A stretch of DNA of 64,000 nucleotides from Polynucleobacter sp. es-EL-1 (lineage in GTDB: Bacteria; Pseudomonadota; Gammaproteobacteria; Burkholderiales; Burkholderiaceae), in assembly GCF_018687975.1 (NCBI RefSeq), contig NZ_CP061310.1, positions 806,001-870,000 on the forward strand. The letters are read 5' to 3'. The notes beneath the pieces are model-generated. The model did no database searches. It was not told where the DNA came from and saw only the letters and a program-made list of their open reading frames with translations. The position numbers were made by a program, and so were the translations under genes. Shown here one piece after another: positions 45,684 to 56,067 of this stretch. Numbering within the stretch: position 1 is the stretch's first letter; the number at the start of each line of letters is the position of its first letter.

Positions 45684-46988
45684 ATGAAACGAATTGCTTG
45701 CTTGTCAGTTTTAACATTCGGTACAGCCCTGAGTATTTTTTCATCTACTGTATATGCTGAGCCACCAATGCAACCTTTTTATGCTGCAGTCATGAAGATG
45801 GCCCCTGAAGGTAAATTAGGTCAAGTAATAAAGAAGGAAAAAATTGCCACTTCAGTCAAAGGTGCGCAAGCTTGGAGGGTTGCTTATATTTCATCTGATA
45901 TATCAGGTAGAAAAACGATTGCAACTGGGATGGTAGTTGCACCTGTGGGGGCGGCCCCTGCTGGTGGTCGCCCTGTTATGACTTGGGCACATGGCACGAC
46001 CGGAACAGCCCAAAACTGTGGCCCCTCTCAAGTCTTTGACCCAGTCGTTCCTTTAAATGAGTATTTCTTGATGGATGGAAATTCGTGGACTGACTACGGC
46101 ATACCTGCTGTAGATGAATTTATTAAAGAAGGTTACGTAATAGCAGCCACCGATTACCAGGGTTTGGGTGGTGGTGGCAAGCATCAATATGGCGTTGCCG
46201 CAACTAACGGTATGGATGCAATTAATGCAGCTCGTGCCGCAGGCTCCATGAAAGAAACGGGAGCCAATAAAAAAGCAATCGTATATGGCTGGTCACAAGG
46301 TGGGGGAGCTACTATTGCTGCAGCAAGTAGGCCTGAGTATATAAAACAAAAGGGAACTGCCTTTGATGATCTAGATGTTCTTGGCTTCGTTGCAATGGCG
46401 CCGCAAGATGTAGCGGTTTTGGCACCAGCAGGTAAGCTTGATCAAGCGAGTGCTGATAAGTATTTTGCCGCATCTCAAAAGGAGTTCTCCAATAATATCT
46501 TCAATTTTGGCCATGCAACGATGTTTTATTGGGGAACTCAAGCCGCTTTTCCAGATCTTAAATTATCCGAAGTTTTTACTGATGAAGGTGTGAAGGTATT
46601 TAATAAGATCTACGGTAATAAATGTATGCATGTGGGTAGCGATACTCTTAATTACTACTACAGCTCAAACTTCATGAAGTTAGTTAATTCAAAGCCTACC
46701 AATACTTTGGCGTGGGCTGAGGCGATGGTAAAAGGCAGTGTTGCACCAGTAAAACCTGCTGCACCGGTACAAATTTACTTTGGCACTGCTGATACTGTAA
46801 TTCCGCCACCAATGCATAAAGCTTATCAAGATCAAATATGCAAGTTGGGTGGTAACGTTGGAAGGATGCAGTTGCCAGGAGAGCAGACGCACTTTTCAAC
46901 CCCTCCAGAGGCTAAGCAGTATTACTTGCCTTGGATTAGGGATAGGATTGCAGGCAAGCCATTGGCTAATGCTTGCCCTCAAAGTTAG
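45684..46988 (+). CDS. Secreted lipase/esterase-like alpha/beta hydrolase
   Basis: 434 aa with Sec signal (M-K-R-I-A-C-L-S-V-L-T-F-G-T-A-L-S ... V-Y-A). The nucleophile elbow G-W-S204-Q-G is followed by G-A-T-I-A-A-A; F-G-T-A-D-T-V-I-P holds the catalytic Asp and G-E-Q-T-H-F-S-T the His. The pattern resembles secretory lipases (LIP family). Substrate unknown. It is the single gene of the cassette between tRNA-Asn remnant 2 and the intact tRNA-Asn. Confidence 0.85.
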   Translation: MKRIACLSVLTFGTALSIFSSTVYAEPPMQPFYAAVMKMAPEGKLGQVIKKEKIATSVKGAQAWRVAYISSDISGRKTIATGMVVAPVGAAPAGGRPVMTWAHGTTGTAQNCGPSQVFDPVVPLNEYFLMDGNSWTDYGIPAVDEFIKEGYVIAATDYQGLGGGGKHQYGVAATNGMDAINAARAAGSMKETGANKKAIVYGWSQGGGATIAAASRPEYIKQKGTAFDDLDVLGFVAMAPQDVAVLAPAGKLDQASADKYFAASQKEFSNNIFNFGHATMFYWGTQAAFPDLKLSEVFTDEGVKVFNKIYGNKCMHVGSDTLNYYYSSNFMKLVNSKPTNTLAWAEAMVKGSVAPVKPAAPVQIYFGTADTVIPPPMHKAYQDQICKLGGNVGRMQLPGEQTHFSTPPEAKQYYLPWIRDRIAGKPLANACPQS

Positions 46989-47008
46989 TTCAAATTCTCT
47001 TGATTAGA

Positions 47009-47034
47009 AAGCCACCTTCGGATGGTTTTTCTTT
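47009..47034 (+). terminator. Intrinsic terminator after the lipase gene
   Basis: Imperfect hairpin AAAGCCACC-TTCG-GATGGTTTTT with one mismatched pair and a T-run. It ends the lipase message before the tRNA-Asn end region. Confidence 0.6.
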
Positions 47035-47091
47035 GGACGTCTGCTTGGGGTTGATAGCCGATATTTAATCTTCATCGGATTGATTACCCGC

Positions 47092-47166
47092 AGAACAATT
47101 TGAGCCATTCCCTACCGGGCAATACCAATAAAAAAGCCCCTAGATTGCTCTAGGGGCTTACTTATT
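47092..47166 (-). terminator. Terminator region of tRNA-Asn (repeat copy 1)
   Basis: Contains hairpin GCCCCTAG-ATTGCT-CTAGGGGC (47137-47158) downstream of tRNA-Asn on the minus strand, with an A-run on the plus strand (T-run on the minus). The bases 47092-47191 are nearly duplicated at 42163-42262, which shows that this whole stretch moved as a block. Confidence 0.88.
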
Positions 47167-47242
47167 TGGCTCCTCGACCTGGGCTCGAACCAGGGACCTA
47201 CGGATTAACAGTCCGGCGCTCTACCGACTGAGCTATCGAGGA
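47167..47242 (-). tRNA. tRNA-Asn (GUU)
   Basis: Complete 76-base cloverleaf with encoded CCA. Acceptor TCCTCGA/TCGAGGA; anticodon GTT in loop CTGTTAA. Its 3' half is repeated at 45.4, 42.2 and 38.9 kb, so this is the attachment site of the adjacent cassettes. Confidence 0.97.
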
Positions 47243-47263
47243 ATAAGCCGATATTATAGCAAG

Positions 47264-48148
47264 ATGAAATCACTCACCCCAACTTCTATACAGATCCCTA
47301 AAGTATTGACCATTGCCGGGTCAGACAGCGGCGGTGGCGCAGGCCTACAGGCTGACCTCAAAGTCATTAGCGCCCTGGGCGGATATGGCATGACGGTAGT
47401 GACTGCGATTACCGCCCAGAACACCCTTGGTGTTAGCCGTATTCAGGATATTGACCTCGATGTGGTTGAGGCCCAAATAGATGCCGTTCTTTTGGATATT
47501 GGTGCTGATATTGTCAAGATTGGGATGTTAGCTAGCCCAGAAATCGTCCGAACAGTCGCAAAAGCACTTCGTCAGCACGGAGTAAAGCGGATTGTTTTGG
47601 ATCCCGTTCTGCGGGCTACGTCAGGAGCCAGTTTGGGGGGTGATGATACCGCTCAGGCCATGATTGCCGAGTTATTTCCTATAGCAACTTTAATTACCCC
47701 CAATTTAGAAGAAACTTCCTTGCTTTTGGGTCGTGAAATCGCTGGGCCAAGTGACTTCAAGCTTGCCGCCGAAGAATTGCTCGATATGGGCCCTCAAGCA
47801 GTGCTCATCAAGGGTGGGCATTTAGACCCATCGCATACGCAGCTCACCGACTATTTAATGTGGCGCACGCTAGAAGATGGGCTCGAAGTAGTGCTAGCGA
47901 AGGAGTTCAAGCACTATCGCGTTAATACACCTAACACTCACGGTACAGGCTGTTCATTAGCATCAGCCATTGCCACCTATTTAGCTAGTGGCCATGATCT
48001 ACCGCATTCAGTGGCTAAGGCAATTTCGTATGTGGAGGCAGGATTAGAAGCTGGTCGCTATTTAAGTATTGGCGAGGGTCCAGGGCCTCTATGGCATATG
48101 CATGATTTTTATAAAACGGCGCTGAGCGATGAAGGTGATCAGTACTGA
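47264..48148 (+). CDS. thiD: Hydroxymethylpyrimidine (phosphate) kinase
   Basis: 294 aa. Ribokinase-like Thi[19 protein letters not shown] at the start and [12 protein letters not shown] at the catalytic Asp/anion hole. It phosphorylates HMP and HMP-P in the thiamine pathway. Convergent with the thiC-thiO-thiS-thiG-thiE group, whose last gene thiE ends 21 bases away. Confidence 0.95.
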   Translation: MKSLTPTSIQIPKVLTIAGSDSGGGAGLQADLKVISALGGYGMTVVTAITAQNTLGVSRIQDIDLDVVEAQIDAVLLDIGADIVKIGMLASPEIVRTVAKALRQHGVKRIVLDPVLRATSGASLGGDDTAQAMIAELFPIATLITPNLEETSLLLGREIAGPSDFKLAAEELLDMGPQAVLIKGGHLDPSHTQLTDYLMWRTLEDGLEVVLAKEFKHYRVNTPNTHGTGCSLASAIATYLASGHDLPHSVAKAISYVEAGLEAGRYLSIGEGPGPLWHMHDFYKTALSDEGDQY

Positions 48149-48169
48149 GCAACGCTTTCTATTTACAGC

Positions 48170-49096
48170 TTAAGTTTGCATGAGCTCTTGGAGATGTTTA
48201 ACGGCAGCAGTAGGATCTGGCTCACCAGTGATGGCCCTCACTAATGCTATTGAACCCACGCCACTTTGCGCGACCGCGTGAATACTTCCAGCATCAATAC
48301 CGCCAATCGCAACTAAAGGATAGTGGCTCATGAGCTGCGTATATTTATATAAACGACCCAAGCCTTGCGGCACAGTAGGCATTACTTTGAGGTTTGTCGG
48401 AAAGACTGCTCCCATCGCAATATAGCTTGGACAAAGGCGATCGGCGCGCACCATTTCTGCATAGCCATGGGTGCTAATACCCAAACGTAACCCAGCATTT
48501 CTGATGACATCAAAATCTGCCGTGTCGAGATCCTCTTGCCCTAAATGAATGCCGTAGGCTCCCGCTTCAATAGCCTCTTGCCAGTAGTCGTTGATAAATA
48601 GCAAAGTCTTAGTGCCTTTAACTGCTTCAACGGACTGGGCTATTTGCTGCTTAATGCGTTTTTTGTCTTCGGATTTAAAGCGTAATTGCACTGTAGGGAT
48701 CTGAGCATCGACCATACGCTTAACCCAATCCGCATCGGGCATCACCCCATAAAGACCTAAGCGCTGCGGACACTCAGCAAATGCCTTGGGATTCATATTG
48801 CGCGTCCAAGGTAGTAAATCAAAATGCTCGGGTCTAGAAGGCCACTTCAATGGATTAAAGCCGCCATCTTGATGCACCATACGAGACCATGCTTTACCTA
48901 AGATCTTGGCATCGCATTCAATAAAGCCCATGGCAACCGCGGCAACTGTGCCGGCCAACTCATAATGATCGGCCGCATGTTCATTATCAATTTGGGGTGG
49001 AGGTGAGCTCAAGCTAAAGCTCGGAATCGGCAGAGATAAATCATCATGGCTATGCGCAGCAATGATTTGATCAGCGAGATCGCGAACTAAGCTCAT
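48170..49096 (-). CDS. thiE: Thiamine-phosphate synthase (with N-terminal extension)
   Basis: 308 aa, about 100 more than E. coli ThiE. The ThiE barrel lies in the C-terminal two thirds: V-Q-L-R-F-K, F-I-N-D-Y-W, G-I-H-L-G-Q-E-D-L, G-I-S-T-H-G, A-I-G-G-I and V-A-Q-S-G-V-G-S-I-A-L-V. The N-terminal about 110 residues are not part of the barrel; betaproteobacterial ThiE proteins often carry such an extension. It joins HMP-PP and thiazole phosphate. It is 12 bases after thiG, last in the operon. Confidence 0.86.
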   Translation of the reverse strand: MSLVRDLADQIIAAHSHDDLSLPIPSFSLSSPPPQIDNEHAADHYELAGTVAAVAMGFIECDAKILGKAWSRMVHQDGGFNPLKWPSRPEHFDLLPWTRNMNPKAFAECPQRLGLYGVMPDADWVKRMVDAQIPTVQLRFKSEDKKRIKQQIAQSVEAVKGTKTLLFINDYWQEAIEAGAYGIHLGQEDLDTADFDVIRNAGLRLGISTHGYAEMVRADRLCPSYIAMGAVFPTNLKVMPTVPQGLGRLYKYTQLMSHYPLVAIGGIDAGSIHAVAQSGVGSIALVRAITGEPDPTAAVKHLQELMQT

Positions 49097-49108
49097 GAAT
49101 AATGGGGT

Positions 49109-49927
49109 TTAACTTTGATGCCAAAAAGGGGTGCCCACTAATGGCGTGCTTGCCTGTGCAGATTCTTGCGCCTGCATGGCACCAGACAAATAGGCGGTTC
49201 GGCCCGCTTGCACTGATAATGCAAAGGCTTTAGCCATCGCAACGGGATCATCTGCAAGGGCAACGGCGGTATTGAGTAACACCCCATCAAAGCCCCATTC
49301 CATCACAGTGCAGGCATGAGAAGGTAAGCCTAAACCAGCATCCACCAATAATGGCACTTTCAGACGATCTCGTAAGAGTTGCATCGCATATGGATTGAGT
49401 GGGCCTTTGCCAGTCCCGATTGGGGCAGCCCAAGGCATGACTGCTTGGCAGCCAACATCAACTAAGCGTTGACACAAAATCAGATCTTCCGTGCAGTAGG
49501 GCAGCACTTTGAAGCCGTCTTTAATTAAAGTTTCGGCGGTACTCACTAAACGTAAGGTATCGGGTTGCAATGTGTAGTCATCACCAATGAGCTCTAACTT
49601 AATCCAATGGGTTTCAAAAACTTCTCTGGCCATCTGCGCAGTAGTAATCGCTTCTTGCGGGCTATGACAACCTGCAGTGTTGGGTAGTACTGGTACAGCC
49701 ATTTTTTTCAGTAAATCCCAAAATCCAGAGTGCGCTTGCACTGTTGAGCTGCCTTGGCGGCGTAAGCTCACGGTAATCATTCCTGGATTGGATTGCTGCA
49801 CAGCATTCTCCAGCACCTGTGGTGATGGGTAACGAGAGGTCCCGAGTAATAAGCGGCTTGCAAAAGACTCGCCATACAGAACAAATGGGTCTGCAATATT
49901 GAGAGACTGGGGCAGTGGGGCGGTCAT
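49109..49927 (-). CDS. thiG: Thiazole synthase
   Basis: 272 aa. ThiG barrel with [16 protein letters not shown] and catalytic K-V-L-P-Y-C-T-E-D, which forms the imine with deoxyxylulose phosphate. It makes thiazole phosphate from DXP, iminoglycine from ThiO and sulfur from ThiS-thiocarboxylate. The longer C-terminal tail is Gln/Ala/Ser-rich. Same operon as thiS. Confidence 0.95.
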   Translation of the reverse strand: MTAPLPQSLNIADPFVLYGESFASRLLLGTSRYPSPQVLENAVQQSNPGMITVSLRRQGSSTVQAHSGFWDLLKKMAVPVLPNTAGCHSPQEAITTAQMAREVFETHWIKLELIGDDYTLQPDTLRLVSTAETLIKDGFKVLPYCTEDLILCQRLVDVGCQAVMPWAAPIGTGKGPLNPYAMQLLRDRLKVPLLVDAGLGLPSHACTVMEWGFDGVLLNTAVALADDPVAMAKAFALSVQAGRTAYLSGAMQAQESAQASTPLVGTPFWHQS

Positions 49928-49969
49928 TGTTTGATTAAATGGACAATAGAATTAAATAAGAGAACAGAT

Positions 49970-50167
49970 CTAACCACCAGTGACCGGCGCGATCACTTCT
50001 ACTTGGTCACCCTCACGCAGCAGATGCTCAGCATGCCGGGTTTTAGGTACAAACTGTAAATTGACGGCTACCGCATAGGGAGGTTTAGCTGAAATGAGTT
50101 CAAGCGCATCCAAAATAGTGCCGTTTTCTGGAAGCTGCTGCTCAACTTGATTCACTACTATGCGCAT
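49970..50167 (-). CDS. thiS: Sulfur carrier protein ThiS
   Basis: 65 aa beta-grasp protein ending in the obligatory G-G, activated as a thiocarboxylate. M-R-I-V-V-N-Q-V-E-Q-Q-L-P-E-N-G and R-E-G-D-Q-V-E-V-I-A-P-V are family marks. It overlaps the thiO end by ten bases. Confidence 0.94.
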   Translation of the reverse strand: MRIVVNQVEQQLPENGTILDALELISAKPPYAVAVNLQFVPKTRHAEHLLREGDQVEVIAPVTGG

Positions 50168-51300
50168 GTGCTCACCTCTTGTGTTGATGAATGCATGTCG
50201 ACATGAAGACCAAGTTCATCGGCAGTGTGACTACTTCCAATACTCATGAGCTCAAGAGCGCAATCTAACACTGCTGGTGAAATCATAAAACCATGACGAT
50301 AAAGGCCATTGATCTGCATCAGTGCCGCTTGGTGAGGCGCTTGATCAACCACAATAGCCGGTAAATTATCTTTGAGAGTTGGGCGACATTGGGTTGCCAT
50401 CTCTAAAATACGGGCTTCTGCAAAACCACTGTGTACTGTGTAGACGGCACTGAGTAACTCCATAGCGGAGCGCACACTCATGGGCGACACATCTTCAGAT
50501 TCAATTTCAGTAGCACCCACCACATAAACATCATCTTCTTTAGGAGCAATATAGATAGGGTAGCGTGGATGAATCAGGCGGGTAGGGCGACGCAGTTTAA
50601 CTTCTGGTGCATATAAGCGAATGACTTCACCGCGAACCCCACGAAGATTTTGAGTATCTTTCCAAGCTGCTTTGGCACCTAAGCCGCGGCAATCAATGAC
50701 CCAGTCAAAACCGGTTGATTCAGCTCTGAGATCCTCTGGGTTAATTGCTTGATTCCAGTGGCAAGGAACCTTCATTAACTGTAGTTCAACGAGCAATGCC
50801 TCTAAAAGTTGGCGATTGTCTAACTGTCCTTCATTGGGTAAGTAGAGCGCTTGTCCAAAACGCTCTGCAACCCCAGGTTCTATTTGCGCAAGCTCCTTGC
50901 TATCTAAGCGTTGTGCTTTAGGTAAGGTGCTATTACGCTCAGTATTGCGATCAAGGTGGGACGCAAAGCGCTCTGCATCACTGGTATCTTGCCGGTGCCA
51001 CAAGATCAAGGTGCCATCTTGGTGAAAAAAAACCGGTTTAGCTAATTCATCAATCAGCTGTCGCCAACGGGGCAGACTATAGACTCCCATCCGAACAACG
51101 TTATCTTCAGTAATTGCAGACTCCGCCAATGGCGCTAGCATTGCTGCTGCTATGCGTGCTGCCGAGTCAAGTCCTTGCGAGCTCCCTTTTTCATAGAGCT
51201 CTACCTTGGCACCACGCTTTGCCAGTGCAACCGCCAGCAGCCGACCCATCAGGCCGGCGCCAACGATGGCGTAATGGTGATTGGCAAAAGCGCTAGTCAT
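50158..51300 (-). CDS. thiO: Glycine oxidase ThiO
   Basis: 380 aa FAD-dependent oxidase of the DAO family: N-terminal G-A-G-L-M-G-R-L-L-A-V-A-L-A (14-27) dinucleotide motif and C-terminal G-L-Y-R-H-G-F-M-I-S-P-A. It turns glycine to iminoglycine for the thiazole, so this operon uses the aerobic ThiO route instead of ThiH. The gene follows thiC by 20 bases. Confidence 0.92.
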   Translation of the reverse strand: MTSAFANHHYAIVGAGLMGRLLAVALAKRGAKVELYEKGSSQGLDSAARIAAAMLAPLAESAITEDNVVRMGVYSLPRWRQLIDELAKPVFFHQDGTLILWHRQDTSDAERFASHLDRNTERNSTLPKAQRLDSKELAQIEPGVAERFGQALYLPNEGQLDNRQLLEALLVELQLMKVPCHWNQAINPEDLRAESTGFDWVIDCRGLGAKAAWKDTQNLRGVRGEVIRLYAPEVKLRRPTRLIHPRYPIYIAPKEDDVYVVGATEIESEDVSPMSVRSAMELLSAVYTVHSGFAEARILEMATQCRPTLKDNLPAIVVDQAPHQAALMQINGLYRHGFMISPAVLDCALELMSIGSSHTADELGLHVDMHSSTQEVSTCA

Positions 51301-51320
51301 GTCAACAATCTATATCCGCT

Positions 51321-53390
<2,070 letters not shown>

Positions 53391-53465
53391 CCTTGTGACT
53401 TATTTAACCACGAAATAGCAAAGCAATGTGTGACTCATATCAAGACTTTGCTTCTGGGACGACTT

Positions 53466-54305
53466 TTAGCTTGGTGCTGAATTTCGTAAGATGAAATCTG
53501 CTGTGACAAAGGCAGCATCGCTGGTAAATTCATCCGCCAAAATGCGGGCTGCCGCTTCTGAGAGGGGGATTTGTATAAATCCACTCACTTCACCGTCGTG
53601 ATTGGTCGGTATAAAGTTCTCGGCCAGCTCTAAATCGTAGACATACAGCTGCTCATCATGAAAACCGCGGTTGGGAATCGGGCGCCGCATATGAATGCGT
53701 CCTACTGGACTAATCTGATCGGCGATGTGCAATGGCACGCCAGCTTCTTCCCAGAGCTCTCTGCGGGCATTGACCCAGGGTGTTTCATCGGCCCCAATAC
53801 CACCAGCGGCAAGGTTATCTAGGCGCCCAGGATCGGTCGGCTTGGTTTCGCTACGACGCCCAAGCCAAAGATGGCCAGATTTGGTATAGCCATTGATATG
53901 GCTAGCCATGCTTTGAAAGCCAAAAGTTCTAAATGCAGCGCGCTCTAGTCGGAAGTACTCGTGCCCATCCTTGCCGACCCAGGCAAAGTCTTCATTGCGC
54001 CAACCCGGAATAAAGCCACCCATGCGCATTCTGTCGGCTAAAACCCTGAGGCTATTGGATAGGAGCAATGGACTTGCCCTCTGAATCGTCAATCGATCAT
54101 GGCCAAGGTTTACAAAGGGAACGGATTCTTTTTGGAGGGATTCTTGCAAAAAGGGGACATATTCAGGATTCAGATGACCAATTGGCAAGTTGTCTTGTGG
54201 TGCGGCAGCGCAATAAATCGGCATGAAGTCATGAGGAGCTGATCTTGACGTGTTTTGCAACATCTCTTCAAGCGCTGCTCGTGTGCTGGTCGTAATCTTA
54301 TACAT
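53466..54305 (-). CDS. NUDIX hydrolase (DUF4743-type)
   Basis: 279 aa. The NUDIX box is complete: G-G-I-G-A-D-E-T-P-W-V-N-A-R-R-E-L-W-E-E-A-G-V (about 164-186). The N-terminal about 120 residues match the DUF4743 domain found with it; yeast and plant relatives are thiamine diphosphate phosphatases (YJR142W type). Proximity to the thiamine operon may therefore be meaningful, but this is inference. It starts at ATG 54305. Confidence 0.84.
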   Translation of the reverse strand: MYKITTSTRAALEEMLQNTSRSAPHDFMPIYCAAAPQDNLPIGHLNPEYVPFLQESLQKESVPFVNLGHDRLTIQRASPLLLSNSLRVLADRMRMGGFIPGWRNEDFAWVGKDGHEYFRLERAAFRTFGFQSMASHINGYTKSGHLWLGRRSETKPTDPGRLDNLAAGGIGADETPWVNARRELWEEAGVPLHIADQISPVGRIHMRRPIPNRGFHDEQLYVYDLELAENFIPTNHDGEVSGFIQIPLSEAAARILADEFTSDAAFVTADFILRNSAPS

Positions 54306-54491
54306 GAGTGGAGTGTAAGAGAAATCTGCAAGCTATTGTGATTGTCAATAAAAAACAGAATTAAAAATTCTTTAAGTTGCTCAGATTGTCAACATATCTT
54401 TACTGAAAAATAGATCAGATTGGTATGCACATTATTTAAGCAAGCCAGATCACTCTATACAAATCTATGACTTACGAAAACTTTCGGCGAT

Positions 54492-54514
54492 TTATCCACA
54501 TAAGCTGTGGATAA
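54492..54514. promoter_or_regulatory. Inverted pair of perfect DnaA boxes
   Basis: TTATCCACA (54492-54500) and TGTGGATAA (54506-54514), both exact consensus DnaA boxes, face each other across TAAGC. The surrounding 54306-54530 is AT-rich and has no gene I can support. It is not clearly an origin: no cluster of further boxes or DUE is seen and dnaA/dnaN are absent. Confidence 0.6.
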
Positions 54515-54530
54515 GTTTTGTGTGTTGAAG

Positions 54531-54605
54531 TGGTCCCGCCGACAGGAATCGAACCTGTATCCCACGCTTAGGAGGCATGTGCACTATCCATTGTGCTACG
54601 GCGAG
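54531..54605 (-). tRNA. tRNA-Arg (CCU)
   Basis: 75-base cloverleaf with encoded CCA. Acceptor CTCGCCG/CGGCGGG with one G-U pair; anticodon stem CATGC/GCGTG enclosing CTCCTAA, so anticodon CCT, reading AGG. Confidence 0.95.
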
Positions 54606-54680
54606 GCGAAGTAAATAAAAAAGTTAAAACGCGTAATGCAAAATCATGTTAGGCAAATGTATTATCCATGGCCCAGTAAT

Positions 54681-54824
54681 TTACCAGCCACACATTGCCC
54701 ACACTTGATTAGTGAGTGCCACCATCACCTCTGGTGCAAAGTAAGACATAAATACTAATAGCAATACCACGCCAATCGAAACTATCCAGATACTTTTTAA
54801 GAAGAAGGGCTGAATCCGCATCAT
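54681..54824 (-). CDS. Small single-pass membrane protein
   Basis: 47 aa, starting five bases after the MFS stop. M-M-R-I-Q-P-F-F-L-K-S then one transmembrane helix I-W-I-V-S-I-G-V-V-L-L-L-V-F-M and a short C-terminus ending C-G-W. No strong ribosome site is seen, so translational coupling to the MFS gene is assumed. It could be a transporter-associated microprotein. The coding status is plausible but unproven. Confidence 0.45.
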   Translation of the reverse strand: MMRIQPFFLKSIWIVSIGVVLLLVFMSYFAPEVMVALTNQVWAMCGW

Positions 54825-54829
54825 CAGAT

Positions 54830-56062
54830 CTAGGCCGAAGCAGTTCTCAAAATTGCTTTTTCTTTAATCGGCAGATTGACTAAAAAAGCAAAGACCCCTA
54901 GAGCAATGGCAATATTCCAAACAATTAAATACGATCCTGTTTGATCAAATAAATATCCACCCAGATAAGCGCCGCAAAAACTCCCAAGTTGGTGCGAAAA
55001 GAACACCAAGCCAGAAAGCATAGAGAGATATTTAACCCCGAATACTTGAGCCACAATGGCGTTCGTTAGGGGGATTGTGGAGAGCCATAAAAAACCCATG
55101 ACGGCAGCAAATATATAGGTGCTAGCGGGGCTCAGTGGTAGCCAAATAAAGCCCATAATTGCCACTGATCTGAGGATGTAAATACCAGACAGTAGATAGC
55201 GCTTCGGGAAGCGTTGACCTAATATTCCAGCACTATACGTCCCAAAAATATTAAATAAACCAATTAAAGCTAAAGCAGTGGTTGCCACCGCAGGTGCTCC
55301 AACATCCTGATAGATTTTGGACATGTCTTTTAGGTAGGGGGCAAGGTGAACGGCAATGAACACCACCTGAAATCCGCAAACAAAGTAACCTAAGGTGAGC
55401 AGTTGAAAGCTATGGTTGTGCATCGCTTCTTTTAATGCTTCTTTAATCGTTTGATTATTCGATTGAAGTGTTTTTTCGAGTGGGGGTTCACGTAATGCAA
55501 ATGCAATCGGAATCATTAAGCTTGCCATCAGTGCCAATATAAGCAATGCATCATTAGCGCCAAATTGACTTAGTAAACCTTGCTCAACAGGAATCATCAG
55601 AAATTGTCCAAATGATCCGGCGGCTGCAGCAATACCCATCGCCCAAACGCGTTTCTCGGCAGCAACGTTCCTTCCTAAGATTCCATAAATCACACTGTAG
55701 GTTGTTGCTGTTTGTGCAAGCCCAATGAGTAAACCCCCAGCAAGTGAAAAATTCATAGCGCTAGTTGATAAAGCCATACCAGCTAAACCCAGTGCATAAA
55801 GCACACCACCTGCAAGCATGATTCGGAATGCACCAAAGCGATCAGCCAATGCTCCTGTCACTGGTTGAAATGCACCCCAAATTAAATTTTGCAAGGCAAT
55901 GGTGAGCGCAAAAGTCTCACGCCCCCAGCCATTGGCTAAAGTGATGGGAAGGTTAAAAAGCCCAAACCCATGACGAATACCCATGGAAAAAGTGACCATC
56001 AGGCCACCAAAAATGAGTACTTGTTTCAGAGATAGCTTCTGACTGCTGGTCATCGCTAGCAT
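54830..56062 (-). CDS. Major facilitator superfamily transporter
   Basis: 410 aa with about 12 hydrophobic segments and the MFS loop motif G-A-L-A-D-R-F-G-A-F-R near residue 67. It resembles the oxalate/formate antiporter and monocarboxylate permease branch. It starts five bases after the CoA-transferase, so a substrate of that enzyme is a natural guess for its cargo. ATG at 56062 or 56053. Confidence 0.88.
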   Translation of the reverse strand: MLAMTSSQKLSLKQVLIFGGLMVTFSMGIRHGFGLFNLPITLANGWGRETFALTIALQNLIWGAFQPVTGALADRFGAFRIMLAGGVLYALGLAGMALSTSAMNFSLAGGLLIGLAQTATTYSVIYGILGRNVAAEKRVWAMGIAAAAGSFGQFLMIPVEQGLLSQFGANDALLILALMASLMIPIAFALREPPLEKTLQSNNQTIKEALKEAMHNHSFQLLTLGYFVCGFQVVFIAVHLAPYLKDMSKIYQDVGAPAVATTALALIGLFNIFGTYSAGILGQRFPKRYLLSGIYILRSVAIMGFIWLPLSPASTYIFAAVMGFLWLSTIPLTNAIVAQVFGVKYLSMLSGLVFFSHQLGSFCGAYLGGYLFDQTGSYLIVWNIAIALGVFAFLVNLPIKEKAILRTASA

Positions 56063-56067
56063 GAGGC

